Shown here: positions 1 through 9,900 of the stretch, piece after piece
Position numbering within the stretch: position 1 is the stretch's first letter
How the letters are laid out: every line of letters starts with the position of its first letter
From: Pseudomonas svalbardensis
GTDB taxonomy: Bacteria > Pseudomonadota > Gammaproteobacteria > Pseudomonadales > Pseudomonadaceae
Assembly: GCF_030053115.1 (NCBI RefSeq)
Contig: NZ_CP125619.1
Span: 4,475,501 to 4,539,500 of the forward strand
Length of the DNA stretch: 64,000 nucleotides
Reading direction: 5' to 3'
The notes under the pieces: model-generated
Told to the model about the DNA's origin: nothing
Databases searched by the model: none
The model's input: the letters and a program-made list of their open reading frames with translations, nothing else
Translations under genes and position numbers: made by a program

Positions 1-272
1 TGCTGATCCTCAAGGAAGCGCGGCGACTCAACGCGGCCGTGCCGATTCTGGTGCGCACGCGCGACGACAGCCAGTTGGCCGAGTTGAAGGCAGCCGGCGC
101 CAGCGAAGTCGTGCCTGAACTGCTGGAGTCGAGCCTGATGCTCGCCTCCCATGCGCTGATCATGCTGGGATTACCTGCGCATCAAGTGCAGGAGCGGGCT
201 GACCAGATACGGCACGACCGCTATCGTCTGCTGCACGGTTTCTATCCAGGCGCTGACGACGAAGAGACCTAG
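1..272 (+). CDS. C-terminal end of a KefB/KefC-type monovalent cation:proton antiporter (partial)
   Basis: The reading frame is open from base 3 to the TAG at 270-272, so this is the last 89 codons of a gene that begins outside the window. The fragment has the end of a TrkA-N/RCK nucleotide-binding fold (VPILVRTRDD, then LKAAGASEVVPE), followed by the helical tail typical of glutathione-regulated potassium-efflux (CPA2) antiporters. The stop overlaps the stop of the convergent amt gene by two bases. No membrane segments lie inside the window, so the subfamily (KefB, KefC or another CPA2) cannot be settled. Confidence 0.75.
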   Translation, partial: LILKEARRLNAAVPILVRTRDDSQLAELKAAGASEVVPELLESSLMLASHALIMLGLPAHQVQERADQIRHDRYRLLHGFYPGADDEET

Positions 273-1477
273 TCGTGGCTCACAGCCCCAATCTTGTGCA
301 CCGACAAGTCAGCGCCGTAATACTCTTCTTCCTGACTCAGACGCAGACCATGGAACGCCTTGATCGTGCCATACACGGCAAAGCCACCAGCCAGCGCCAC
401 AACCACCCCCAACGCAGTGCCGATCAACTGGCTGATCAGACTCACGCCGCCCAGCCCACCCAACGCGCTTTGGCCGAAAATGCCGCAGGCGATTCCGCCC
501 CAGACGCCACACAAACCATGCAACGGCCAAACCCCCAGCACATCGTCGATGCGCCATTTGACTTGAGCCGCAGTGAAGCACCAGACAAACAATGCGCCGG
601 CGATGACGCCAGTGATCAGCGCGCCCACCGGGTGCATCAGATCGGAACCGGCACAGATCGCCACCAGTCCGGCCAGCGGGCCGTTATGCAGAAAGCCCGG
701 GTCATTACGCCCGACGATCAGCGCCGACACGGTACCGCCGACCATGGCCATCAGCGAGTTCACCGCCACCAGTCCGCTGACACCTTGCAGGGTTTGCGCG
801 CTCATCACGTTGAAACCGAACCAGCCAACGATCAGGATCCACGACCCCAGCGCCAAAAAGGGAATACTCGAGGGCGCGAACGCCACCAGTCGCCCTTCGC
901 GATAACGACCATTGCGCGGCCCGAGCAACAACACCGCCCCCAGGGCCAGCCAACCGCCCATGGCGTGAACCACTACCGAGCCGGCGAAATCATGGAAGCT
1001 GGCGCCAAAGCGCTCCAGCAACCAGGCTTGCAGGCCAAAGTTGCCGTTCCAGATCATGCCCTCGAAGAACGGATAGATGAACGCCACGATCAGTGCCGTT
1101 GCACACAACTGCGGGACGAAGCGGGCACGCTCGGCGATGCCACCGGAAATGATCGCGGGTATCGCCGCAGCAAACGTCAGCAGGAAGAAAAACTTCACCA
1201 GCCCATAGCCATGATCCGCATTGATCACGGCCGCCGGTTGCATGAAGGTCACCCCATAGGAAATCCAATAGCCTATAAAGAAGTAGGCCAGGGTCGAAAT
1301 GGCGAAATCGCTGAGGATCTTCGACAAGGCATTGACCTGGTTCTTTTGTCGAACCGTGCCGACTTCAAGAAAGGCGAAACCGGCGTGCATCGCCAGCACC
1401 ATGACCGCGCCGATCAAAATGAACAACGTATTGGAGCTATGGACCAGACTGTCCACAGCGCTTTGCAGATTATCCAT
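269..1477 (-). CDS. amt: Amt-family ammonium transporter
   Basis: 402 residues, the usual length for an inner-membrane AmtB-type ammonium channel, with about eleven hydrophobic segments. Family signatures are visible: the SGGIAERARF block after the third helix, the conserved Asp in HDFAGSVVVHAMGGW, and both pore histidines (VVHAMGGW and WPLHGLCGVWGG). It starts at ATG 1477 and ends tail-to-tail with the Kef-like gene. There is no secretion-signal extension. No glnK (PII) gene sits beside it, unlike the usual glnK-amtB operon, so nitrogen control must act at a distance or differ. Function as an ammonium channel is known for the family; the separation from glnK is seen directly. Confidence 0.93.
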   Translation of the reverse strand: MDNLQSAVDSLVHSSNTLFILIGAVMVLAMHAGFAFLEVGTVRQKNQVNALSKILSDFAISTLAYFFIGYWISYGVTFMQPAAVINADHGYGLVKFFFLLTFAAAIPAIISGGIAERARFVPQLCATALIVAFIYPFFEGMIWNGNFGLQAWLLERFGASFHDFAGSVVVHAMGGWLALGAVLLLGPRNGRYREGRLVAFAPSSIPFLALGSWILIVGWFGFNVMSAQTLQGVSGLVAVNSLMAMVGGTVSALIVGRNDPGFLHNGPLAGLVAICAGSDLMHPVGALITGVIAGALFVWCFTAAQVKWRIDDVLGVWPLHGLCGVWGGIACGIFGQSALGGLGGVSLISQLIGTALGVVVALAGGFAVYGTIKAFHGLRLSQEEEYYGADLSVHKIGAVSHD

Positions 1478-1589
1478 GGGGTTGGCAGACCTGAAGGCTA
1501 AAAAAGCACCAAAGCAGTTCGCGCAGACAATTCATGCACCAAGTTGCGACTTGCCGGGATCCGCAGATTGATCCCGGTGAGCCGCTTTG

Positions 1590-1614
1590 GCGCACAAGGT
1601 TGGAACCTTTGCGC
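1590..1614. repeat. Imperfect inverted repeat in the amt upstream region
   Basis: The arms GCGCA-c-AAGGTT and AACCTT-TGCGC flank a GG centre; one C is bulged. It lies about 110 bases upstream of amt and 170 upstream of the yqjD-like gene, in the 306-base divergent intergenic region 1478-1783. It could be a regulator site or an RNA hairpin. No sigma-54 type -24/-12 pair was found nearby. Nothing else recognisable is in this gap. Confidence 0.4.
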
Positions 1615-1783
1615 GAGTTTTCATTATTTGAGATAAGGTTTTGCTCGAATCCTGCCCAGCAACAGCGCAACGGCGCAGGCAGGCGCACCACGACGTAGCA
1701 AAAGTTGTACCAGTCATTTGTACTGAACCTTCGCGCAAGGCTCATACTCGAACGTTTCAGAAGCCACTTACGGAGATCCACCC

Positions 1784-2098
1784 ATGGCCAGTATCAAGGC
1801 AAAGACTGCTCAAGAAATTCTGATGAACGATTTTCAGACTCTGGTCAGCGACACCGAACGCTTGCTGGAACACACCGCAACGTTGGCCGGCGATCAGGCT
1901 GATGAGTTGCGCGAGCAAATCCACGACAGTCTGCTGCGTGCCCGCGAAACCTTGAAATTGACCGAAGACTCCCTGCGCGAACGCAGCAAGGCCGCCGTTA
2001 CCGCCACCGAAGACTACGTCCAGGCCAACCCATGGCAATCGGTCGGGATCGCGGCCGGCGTGGGTTTCCTGCTTGGCTTGCTGGCCACTCGGCGCTGA
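1784..2098 (+). CDS. YqjD/ElaB-type DUF883 membrane-anchored protein
   Basis: 104 residues. A charged amphipathic helical region covers most of the protein, followed by NPWQSVGIAAGVGFLLGLLA and a final RR: the C-terminal membrane anchor of the DUF883 (ElaB/YqjD/YgaM) family, whose E. coli members bind ribosomes at the inner membrane in stationary phase. A GGAG ribosome site lies just before ATG 1784. It heads a three-gene operon with a one-base gap to the next gene. The same three-gene set precedes dgt in P. aeruginosa as I recall it. The ribosome link is family knowledge and is not shown by this sequence. Confidence 0.85.
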   Translation: MASIKAKTAQEILMNDFQTLVSDTERLLEHTATLAGDQADELREQIHDSLLRARETLKLTEDSLRERSKAAVTATEDYVQANPWQSVGIAAGVGFLLGLLATRR

Positions 2099-2099
2099 T

Positions 2100-2489
2100 A
2101 TGGCGATCGGCGAATCCGGCTCGTCCGCGACGGGCCCAAGCTCCTCACCGCGGCGCCTGGGTGCCGCTTTTCTTGGACTGTTGCACAGCCATGTCGAACT
2201 GTTCGGCATCGAATTGCAGGAACAAAAAGCCCGCACGGTAAGCCTGTTGCTATTCGCAGGCCTGGCGCTGGTTTTTGCCTTGCTGTTGCTGGTGGGGTTG
2301 TCGACGCTGGTGTTGATCCTGTTTTGGGACACCTATCGCCTGGCGGCCATCATCGGGCTCTGTGTTTTCTACACACTCGCGGCCATTTTCTGTGCGATGC
2401 GCTTGAGCGCGGCGATTTTCGATGAATCCTCGCCCTTCCACGGCACCTTGGAAGAGTTGGCCAACGATCGGGAGCGCCTGCTGCCATGA
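2100..2489 (+). CDS. YqjE-like phage-holin-superfamily membrane protein
   Basis: 129 residues from ATG 2100, which follows the upstream stop by one base; an in-frame ATG at 2073 lies inside the previous gene and is less likely. After a Ser/Pro-rich start come a conserved LLHSHVELFGIELQEQKAR helix and two hydrophobic segments (about residues 47-70 and 77-98), the layout of the Phage_holin_3_6/YqjE family. It is translationally coupled to both neighbours; its end overlaps the next start by ATGA. The function of the family is not established. Confidence 0.82.
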   Translation: MAIGESGSSATGPSSSPRRLGAAFLGLLHSHVELFGIELQEQKARTVSLLLFAGLALVFALLLLVGLSTLVLILFWDTYRLAAIIGLCVFYTLAAIFCAMRLSAAIFDESSPFHGTLEELANDRERLLP

Positions 2490-2827
2490 GCCTGCCTGAA
2501 CTGCCTCACAACAGCTCACGCACCGAAATGCGCAAGGCGCTGATTCGCCTGCGCATGGAAATGCATCGCCAGGAAATCCGCCACGAATCCGCGCAACTGC
2601 TGCAACCCTTGCAGCGCGTGCGCGGGATGACGCAAAACCTGCAGGATGGCTTCGGCATCAAGCACGCTCCACTCTGGGGCGTGGCAGCCGTTACCTTGCT
2701 GGGCTTTCTGACGGGTAGGGGCGCCAAGAGCGGTGGCGTCAGCAGCCTCACTCGACTGGTTCGTCTGGGCGCCACGCTGGGGCCATTGATCAAGCTGGTC
2801 ATGCAAGGCTCTTCGCGTAACCACTAA
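2486..2827 (+). CDS. YqjK-like small protein, third gene of the yqjDE-type operon
   Basis: 113 residues beginning in a four-base overlap with the yqjE-like gene. The first half is strongly basic and helical (many Arg/His, RLRMEMHRQEIRHES), followed by a short hydrophobic stretch near LWGVAAVTLLGFLTGRG. It is assigned by position and overall pattern; sequence conservation in this family is low. No catalytic motif is visible. It probably acts with the two preceding envelope proteins. Confidence 0.7.
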   Translation: MSLPELPHNSSRTEMRKALIRLRMEMHRQEIRHESAQLLQPLQRVRGMTQNLQDGFGIKHAPLWGVAAVTLLGFLTGRGAKSGGVSSLTRLVRLGATLGPLIKLVMQGSSRNH

Positions 2828-2950
2828 GGCCGTTATCTGGCTGCATTCTTGCAACATCGGGATTGGACCTCTTTATCGAGGGGTTCAATCCTGCGTGCCT
2901 ACCCGGTGAACAGGTTTTATCCAATAACAAGACCTGACCAAGGAGGCCTC

Positions 2951-4114
2951 GTGATCGACGGGCAACCGCTCGCCTGTTTTCAACCATTCATCGATACCGC
3001 CACCGGCCGTATCGCTGGTGTCGAGGCACTGGGAAGATTGCGCCTGGCCGACGGTCAACTGGCCTCGGTGGGGCCGCTGTTCGCCGACCCGCGAACGCCC
3101 GCCATCGCCCTGCGTCGCCTGGATCGCCAGATCCGCGATAACGCGCTGAGCCGCCTGCATGAAGCGCCCTCGGACTGGTTTCTGAGCCTGAACATTTCGC
3201 CACGCTGGATCAACCGCTTGCGACAGGACCAGGCTCTACCGAGCCTCAAGCAATTGAGCAGGCACAACGTCGACCCGAAACGCATTGTCTTCGAGATCAC
3301 CGAACTGGGGGGCGATATTCAGCGCCTGACCGAAGTCGTGGCACGTTACCGACAGGCCGGCGCGAGGATCGCCATCGATGATTTCGGTGCCGGATACTCT
3401 CAACTTGATCGCGTACTCGCGCTGCAACCGGACATTCTCAAACTCGACATGCGCTTGTTCCAGGCCGCTGCGCTAGGTGGACCGAGCAGCGACGTGGTCA
3501 AGGCTCTGGCGCAAATGGCGGAGAAAACCGGTTGCTGGATCATCGCCGAAGGGGTGGAAACCGAAACTCAACTGAGTTTTGCCCTGGAGTGCGGTTCGCG
3601 CTACGTTCAAGGTTTTCTGTTTGCCCGGGCACAAGCCGGTTTCTTTGCCACGGACGCCTTTGTCGAGCGCTTCGCGCAACTGCGTCAGCGCTATGTTCAG
3701 CAGAAGCTGGATGAGCGCGGTCGCCTGATGATCATGCGCCAGCAACTCAGCGAGCTGATGACCATCCTGCAAGCATGGGCTCAGGCCCACGCGCCGCTCA
3801 GCGCCTTGCCACAACTGGATGCATTTCCCTGGCTGCTGCGCTTCTACCAATGCGACCGCCACGGCACGCAGCTGACGCCCAACCTTGAATGGCGCAACAA
3901 CGGCTGGGAGGCCGACAATCGCTACCTGGGCCACAACTGGTCATGGCGCCCCTACTTCTATCACCTGCTGGCAGAGGGTTGGGATGAGCGAAGACTGACG
4001 CTCTCCAATACTTACCGCGATGCCACCAGCAATCAGTACTGCCTCACCGCCGGGCAATTTTTCGACCACGGCGAGCGACTGCTGCTCATCGATATCGACG
4101 CCGCCGGGCTGTAG
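2951..4114 (+). CDS. EAL-domain c-di-GMP phosphodiesterase with C-terminal sensor-like domain
   Basis: 387 residues from GTG 2951, which has an AGGAGG four bases upstream; the frame stays open to 2849 but without a ribosome site. Residues about 5-245 are an EAL domain with its catalytic set: EALGR, the Asn in LNISPRW, FEITELG, IDDFGAGYS, ILKLD, AEGVE and the QGFLFARA loop, so phosphodiesterase activity is expected. A coiled linker follows, then residues about 290-387 (FPWLLRFYQCDRHGTQLTPN, GHNWSWRPYF) resemble a Cache/PDC ligand-sensing fold. That fold usually sits at the N-terminus outside the membrane, but no membrane segment is present here, so this one would be cytoplasmic. It is followed 69 bases later by dgt. 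Confidence 0.85.
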   Translation: MIDGQPLACFQPFIDTATGRIAGVEALGRLRLADGQLASVGPLFADPRTPAIALRRLDRQIRDNALSRLHEAPSDWFLSLNISPRWINRLRQDQALPSLKQLSRHNVDPKRIVFEITELGGDIQRLTEVVARYRQAGARIAIDDFGAGYSQLDRVLALQPDILKLDMRLFQAAALGGPSSDVVKALAQMAEKTGCWIIAEGVETETQLSFALECGSRYVQGFLFARAQAGFFATDAFVERFAQLRQRYVQQKLDERGRLMIMRQQLSELMTILQAWAQAHAPLSALPQLDAFPWLLRFYQCDRHGTQLTPNLEWRNNGWEADNRYLGHNWSWRPYFYHLLAEGWDERRLTLSNTYRDATSNQYCLTAGQFFDHGERLLLIDIDAAGL

Positions 4115-4183
4115 TTCCGCTTGCAGGTCCGGACGCGAACCCGGAAGCTTAAGCAATCAAACACCTGACGGAGAGAACCCGCC

Positions 4184-5512
4184 TTGGATTGGCAAACCCT
4201 GCTTACCCGCGAACGCCTCGGAAAGCCTCTGCACAGCCCGGAAGAACTCGGCCGCAGTCCTTTCCATAAAGACCACGACCGGATCATTTTCTCGGGCGCG
4301 TTTCGCCGCCTCGGTCGCAAGACCCAGGTCCATCCAGTCACCAGCAACGATCATATCCACACGCGCCTGACCCACTCGCTGGAAGTCAGCTGCGTCGGCC
4401 GTTCGCTGGGCATGCGCGTTGGCGAAACCATCCGTAGCGCCCTCCCTGACTGGTGCGAGCCCAGCGACCTGGGCATGGTGGTGCAATCGGCTTGCCTGGC
4501 CCATGACATCGGCAATCCGCCCTTCGGCCATTCCGGCGAAGACGCGATTCGCCACTGGTTCCAACAAGCCGCCGGCCGTGGCTGGCTGGATGCAATGAGC
4601 GAAGTCGAACGCAATGACTTCCTCAATTTCGAAGGCAATGCCCAAGGCTTCCGGGTACTCACCCAGCTGGAATATCACCAGTTCGACGGCGGCACCCGGT
4701 TGACCTACGCCACGCTGGGTACTTATCTGAAGTACCCATGGACGGCAAAACACGCGGATTCTCTGGGCTACAAAAAACACAAGTTCGGCTGCTATCAGAG
4801 CGAATTGCCGCTTCTGGAACAAATCGCCCATAAACTCGGCCTGCCGCAACTCGAGGAACAGCGTTGGGCGCGCCATCCGCTGGTGTATCTGATGGAGGCT
4901 GCCGATGACATCTGCTACGCGCTGATCGATCTGGAAGACGGTCTGGAAATGGAGTTGCTGGAATACGCCGAAGTCGAGTCCCTGTTGCTGGACCTTGTGG
5001 GTGACGATCTGCCGGAAACCTATCGCCAGCTCGGCCCGCAGGATTCGCGCCGGCGCAAACTGGCGATCCTGCGAGGCAAAGCCATTGAACACCTGACCAA
5101 CGCCGCAGCCCGGGCCTTTGTCGAGCAACAGGACGCGTTGCTGGCCGGCACGCTGCCCGGTGATCTGGTGGAGCACATGCACGGCCCTGCCAAGCGTTGC
5201 GTCCTGAATGCCAAGGACATGGCGCGGAAAAAAATCTTCCAGGACAAGCGCAAGACCCTGCATGAAATCGGCGCCTACACCACGCTGGAAATCCTGCTCA
5301 ACGCCTTCTGCGGCGCGGCACTGGAACAGCACAACGGGCGAACGCCGTCCTTCAAGAGTCGCCGAGTCCTCGACCTGCTGGGTAACAATGCGCCCGATCC
5401 TCACGGCTCATTGCACGCCTCGTTTCTACGGATGATTGATTTCATCGCCGGCATGACCGACAGCTATGCAAGCGAAATGGCGCTGGAGATGACCGGTCGT
5501 TCGAGCCACTGA
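4184..5512 (+). CDS. dgt: Deoxyguanosinetriphosphate triphosphohydrolase (dGTPase)
   Basis: 442 residues from TTG 4184, preceded by GGAG about ten bases upstream; no closer ATG gives the conserved N-terminus. An HD-superfamily phosphohydrolase: the metal-binding His and HD residues are in [14 protein letters not shown] and [15 protein letters not shown], and the substrate-entry block [14 protein letters not shown] is intact. It cleaves dGTP to deoxyguanosine and triphosphate and affects dNTP balance. Length and motifs match the short (type 2) dGTPases of Pseudomonas. It lies between the yqjDE-type operon and the Roc2-like signalling genes, as recalled for PA3043. Confidence 0.93.
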   Translation: MDWQTLLTRERLGKPLHSPEELGRSPFHKDHDRIIFSGAFRRLGRKTQVHPVTSNDHIHTRLTHSLEVSCVGRSLGMRVGETIRSALPDWCEPSDLGMVVQSACLAHDIGNPPFGHSGEDAIRHWFQQAAGRGWLDAMSEVERNDFLNFEGNAQGFRVLTQLEYHQFDGGTRLTYATLGTYLKYPWTAKHADSLGYKKHKFGCYQSELPLLEQIAHKLGLPQLEEQRWARHPLVYLMEAADDICYALIDLEDGLEMELLEYAEVESLLLDLVGDDLPETYRQLGPQDSRRRKLAILRGKAIEHLTNAAARAFVEQQDALLAGTLPGDLVEHMHGPAKRCVLNAKDMARKKIFQDKRKTLHEIGAYTTLEILLNAFCGAALEQHNGRTPSFKSRRVLDLLGNNAPDPHGSLHASFLRMIDFIAGMTDSYASEMALEMTGRSSH

Positions 5513-5683
5513 TGAGACCTGGGTGATCAGCCATTACGCAGCCTGCAATGGTTGATTTGCCTCTCAAAATCCAAGTGCACTCAACGTTCGCCGAATCCCC
5601 CTACAACACGCGCTGAGCTAACTGATCGATTATTCGGTAACCTCGCGAAATAATCTCGCTTCCTTCAGTTCGACAGAAGAAGC

Positions 5684-6088
5684 GTGAATACTCCTATGTT
5701 CAAAGACGATCTGCGCATCTTGCTGGTGGAAGATCATCCCTTCCAACTCCGGGCGACTCAATATCTGCTTGAGAGTTACGGTTTCACCCAATTGACCACC
5801 ACCGACAGTGCCGATGGCGCCTTGCAACAAATGCTCAAGGCGGTGCAGCCATTTGATATTCTTTTGTGCGATCAATGTCTGCCCGACCTCTCCGGTCTTG
5901 ATCTGGTCGAATTCGCCAGCCACCGGGGGATGATTAGACAGGCAATACTGTTAAGTAGCCTGACATCCGCTGAACTGGATGAACTTGAAAAAAAGGCCAA
6001 CGAACACGGACTGCCCTTATTGGGGTACTTGATCAAACCGCTGAAACAATCCGAATTTAGAAACTTGTTGACCTTGGCTTCATTGTAA
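5684..6088 (+). CDS. Stand-alone response-regulator receiver protein
   Basis: 134 residues, GTG 5684 (AGAAGA upstream) or ATG 5696. It is a single CheY-like receiver: acidic pair in LLVEDHPFQ, phospho-acceptor Asp in LLCDQCLPDLSG, Ser switch in LLSSLTS, and Lys in LIKPLKQ. There is no output domain. The order LLVEDHPFQL...ILLSS...LLGYLIKP resembles the receiver half of RocR, the EAL-bearing anti-regulator of the P. aeruginosa Roc1 system, but the EAL half is absent. It lies 256 bases upstream of the NarL-type regulator and BvgS-type kinase, so it may compete for phosphoryl groups from that kinase. The RocR comparison is inference. Confidence 0.85.
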   Translation: MNTPMFKDDLRILLVEDHPFQLRATQYLLESYGFTQLTTTDSADGALQQMLKAVQPFDILLCDQCLPDLSGLDLVEFASHRGMIRQAILLSSLTSAELDELEKKANEHGLPLLGYLIKPLKQSEFRNLLTLASL

Positions 6089-6240
6089 AAAAACGCACAC
6101 CAAACGCACTAAAAAATCCAGGTCAAACACAACTCAGAACTTACAATTAAATACTTCCAACCTCTCGACTAACGATCAACAACCTTTACCCTTCTTCATA
6201 AAAAACCTAGTTGATACGTAGTCCCATTCTTCTTCAGCTG

Positions 6241-6254
6241 TAGGATTGTTCCTA
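6241..6254. promoter_or_regulatory. Inverted repeat TAGGA-N4-TCCTA upstream of the NarL-type regulator
   Basis: A perfect five-base inverted repeat about 90 bases upstream of ATG 6345, in an AT-rich 256-base intergenic stretch. Its half-site resembles the TTTCCTA-like heptads bound by BvgA-class regulators, so it is a candidate autoregulatory operator. Short repeats occur by chance, so confidence is limited. Confidence 0.35.
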
Positions 6255-6344
6255 TATTGCCGCTGCAGGTCCGTCAGCTCATGCGTCGCCTCAACTATCT
6301 GAGCTAAGGTGCGCGCTTTATTAGAGCTCGTATGGGATTTGATT

Positions 6345-6971
6345 ATGAACTCCGTTTTTATTGTCGACGATCACCCGGTCATCCGCCTTGCCGTCAGAAT
6401 GTTGCTTGAACATGAAGGTTACAAAGTCGTCGGCGAAACTGATAATGGGGTCGACGCCATGCAGATGGTTCGCGAATGCATGCCTGATCTGGTCATTCTC
6501 GACATCAGCATTCCCAAACTGGATGGACTGGAGGTTCTCGCCCGTTTCAACGCAATGAGTACCCGCCTGAAAACATTGGTATTAACAGCACAATGCCCGA
6601 CACTTTTTGGTATTCGTTGCATGCAATCCGGCGCATCGGGATATGTGTGTAAACAGGAAGACCTGAGTGAACTGGTCAGTGCTATAAAGGCCGTATTGTC
6701 AGGTTACAACTATTTCCCAAGTCAGGCATTGAATCCTGTTCGCTGTGATGACGCGCGGTTCGCCGACCTGGAACTGTTCAAGTCAGTCAATGACCGGGAA
6801 CTGATGGTATTGCAACTCTTTGCCCAAGGCCGCACCAACAAGGAAATTGCCAAAGGCATGTTTCTGAGCAACAAGACTGTCAGCACTTATAAAAAACGCC
6901 TCATGCAGAAACTCAAAGCCAAATCCCTGGTTGAACTCATCGATATGGCAAAACGTAACGCGTTAGTGTGA
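6345..6971 (+). CDS. rocA2: NarL/LuxR-type response regulator, RocA2/BvgA-like
   Basis: 208 residues from ATG 6345, the BvgA/EvgA/RocA length; an upstream in-frame codon at 6309 has no ribosome site. The receiver domain (VFIVDDHPVIR, phospho-Asp in LVILDISIPKLDG, LVLTAQ, Lys in YVCKQEDLSE) is followed by a LuxR-type helix-turn-helix (VNDRELMVLQLFAQGRTNKE and FLSNKTVSTYKKRLMQKL). Its stop overlaps the GTG of the hybrid kinase gene by four bases, so the two are coupled. Position directly after dgt matches rocS2/rocA2 of P. aeruginosa (recalled), whose Roc systems control fimbriae and efflux. No cup fimbrial genes are in the window, so the target genes are unknown. Confidence 0.85.
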   Translation: MNSVFIVDDHPVIRLAVRMLLEHEGYKVVGETDNGVDAMQMVRECMPDLVILDISIPKLDGLEVLARFNAMSTRLKTLVLTAQCPTLFGIRCMQSGASGYVCKQEDLSELVSAIKAVLSGYNYFPSQALNPVRCDDARFADLELFKSVNDRELMVLQLFAQGRTNKEIAKGMFLSNKTVSTYKKRLMQKLKAKSLVELIDMAKRNALV

Positions 6972-9900
6972 GAGACAGGATGCCCAGTCGTATAAAGGAT
7001 TATCTGACACTCATGGCCGCAGGTTTATGCCTGAACACCTCAGTGGCCGCTGCGCAGACCGTCAGCGAGAACTACACCCTGATGAGTCGCTCGATGGCCG
7101 GACACCAGGAAGTCCAACTGGATAAATCACAACGACAATGGATTGAGAGTAAACGAGAACTGATCCTTGGCACGTCAGCCCCGGACTACCCCCCTTTCGA
7201 CCTGACCATCAGTGGTCACGACTACGAAGGTTTTACCGCCGATTACGCAGGTATCCTTGGCAAAACCACCGGTTTGCCAATCAAGGTTCTGCGCTTTGCG
7301 TCCCGGGAGGACGCGATCGAGGCACTCGAAAACGGCGAGATCGATTTGCTGGGGACCGCCAATGGATTCGAAGCTCACAACGCTGACATCGTACTTTCCA
7401 CCCCCTACGCCGTGGACCAGCCGGTTCTGGTGACACGCGAAGGAGAAACCAGATCCTTGACCGATGGCCTGTCCGGTCTCCGGCTGAGCATGGTGTATCA
7501 CTATTTGCCGCTGAAGGAGGTCAAGGCCATGTATCCGGGGGCGATCATCACGTCCTTTCCGTCCTACCAGAATGCGATCAATGCCGTTGCCTTCGATCAA
7601 GCCGACGTTTTTCTGGGTGACACCATTTCCACCCATTACATGATCAACAAGGGGTATCTCAACAACATCCGCATGGCCAACTTCGGTAAACACGAAGCCC
7701 ACGGTTTCAGCTTTGCGGTGCACAAGGCCAACCCGCAACTGCTCGGGATCATCAACGCAATACTCATGGCCATCCCCACCAACGAACGAGACAACATCGC
7801 CAAACGCTGGAGTGCCGGCAGTGACATGCTTCTCACCGATCAAAAACTGCAACTCACCGACAACGAAGAACGCTGGCTGGCACAACACCCGGTAGTGCGG
7901 GTGGTGGTCAATGAGGCTTTTGCGCCGCTGACATTTTTCGACAGTGATGGCAACTTTCGTGGGGTTACCGCCGACTTGCTCGAGCTGATCAGATTGCGCA
8001 CCGGTTTGCGCTTCGACGTCCGTCGCAGCCGCAGTGATGACGAGATGATCGAGCAGATCAGGGACAATAAGGCCGACTTGATCGCCGCCCTGCTCCCCAG
8101 CGCCCAACGTGAATCGACGCTGAACTTCACCCGCCCCTATCTGCAAAACTCCTTTGTCCTGTTGACTCGCAAAGCCGCCGACAGCCCGACAAGCCTTGCG
8201 CAGTTGCAGGACAAACGCCTGGCAATCGCCCAAGGCAATCCCCTGGTGGATTACCTGCGCAGCGAGTTCCCGCGGATCAGGCTGATTGAAACGCCTGACA
8301 CGTTCAGCGCCGTGGAGTTGCTGGCCGAGGGCAAGGCAGAAGGTGCGGTGAATTCACTGGTGATTGCCAACTACTTCATCTCATCGCAGCTCTTCGAGCA
8401 AACACTTCAAATCAGTACCACCATCGGTACCCAACAGGCCGCGTTCTCCCTGGCCACAGGCCGAGATTCCAAAGAACTGAACGCCATCCTCAACAAGGCA
8501 CTGCTGAGCATTGCGCCGGAAGAACTGGGCATCATCAACAGCCGCTGGCGCGGCTATTCGGCGTCCTCGCAAAGTACCTGGCGCAACGTTTACCGAGTGT
8601 TCTATCAGGTCGTTATCGGTGCCGGAGTGTTATTGCTGATATCCGTTGCCTGGAACGCTTACATGCGTCGCCAGATAAAGCAGCGTCAGGCGGCCGAGCG
8701 CGCGTTGAACGATCAATTCGAATTCATGCGATCACTGGTCAACGGGACGCCTCATCCCATCTACGTCCGCGATCGCCAGGGACTGCTGCAAAGCTGCAAC
8801 GACAGTTACCTGGAAGCTTTCTGCACGAGACGTGAAGACGTCATCGGCAAAGGCGTCATGCAAGCCAACATGAGCAATGCGTTCGAAGCCCGGGAATATC
8901 AGGCCGATTACCAGCGCGTCGTGGCCGAGGGCAAATCGCTGATTCTCGATCGCGCGCTGCATATCGGCGACCGCAGACTGACGATTTACCACTGGATTCT
9001 TCCCTACCGTGATTCGAGCGGTGAAGTACAAGGCATCATTGGCGGCTGGATCGACATCAGCGAACGGCGGCAACTGTTCGATGATCTGCGCTATGCCAAA
9101 GAGCGTGCCGATGAAGCCAACCGAGCCAAAACCACTTTTCTGGCGACCATGAGCCATGAGATCCGCACCCCGATGAATGCGGTCATTGGCATGCTCGAAC
9201 TCACGCTGAAACGCATCGATCATGAGCACCCGGATCGCCCGGCCATCGATGTGGCGTACAACTCGGCTAAGGACCTGCTGGAGCTGATCGGGGACATTCT
9301 CGACATTGCACGGATTGAATCCGGACGGCTGAGCCTGAGCCCTGAACGGGTCAATCCAAGTGAAATCGTGGCCTCGGTGGTGCGGGTCTTCGATGGACTG
9401 GCGCGCCAGAAAAGTCTCCGGCTGCTGCTGGAATTTCGCCCTGCCAATCCGGGGTTTGATGTCCTGTTGGACCCGATGCGCTTCAAGCAGGTCTTGTCCA
9501 ATCTGGTCAGCAATGCCATCAAGTTTACGGAGCAAGGCCAAGTCAGGATCATTGTCGACTTGCACCCGACCGCCGAGCCTGAGCGGGTCCGGATGCTGTT
9601 GCAGGTTCACGACAGCGGCATAGGGATCAACGAACAGGATCAGCGGCGGCTGTTCGAACCTTTCGCCCAGGCCGATCACTCCGGGCAGTCAGCCAGAGGC
9701 GGTGCGGGGCTTGGACTGGTGATCAGCCGCAGCCTGTGCGAAATGATGGGCGGCAGCCTGCAATTGAGCAGCCAGCCGGGTGTCGGCACTCAAGTCGAGG
9801 TGTCGTTGCACCTGGCAACACTGCCGCTCAAGCAGAAGCCAGAGACTGTTGAAGCGCAAATCCGCACCACGACGACCCCCTTGAATGTTCTGGTGGTCGA

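Noticed and set aside
275..1501. 408-codon plus-strand frame opposite amt
   Set aside because: Shadow of amt: low-complexity Gln/His/Arg-rich product without a family, while the minus frame is a clear ammonium transporter.
1500..1640. Possible sigma-54 promoter for amt
   Set aside because: No GG/GC pair with ten-base spacing in a suitable context on the minus strand.
4157..5404. 415-codon minus-strand frame opposite dgt
   Set aside because: Antisense shadow caused by high GC codon bias; dgt has complete catalytic motifs.
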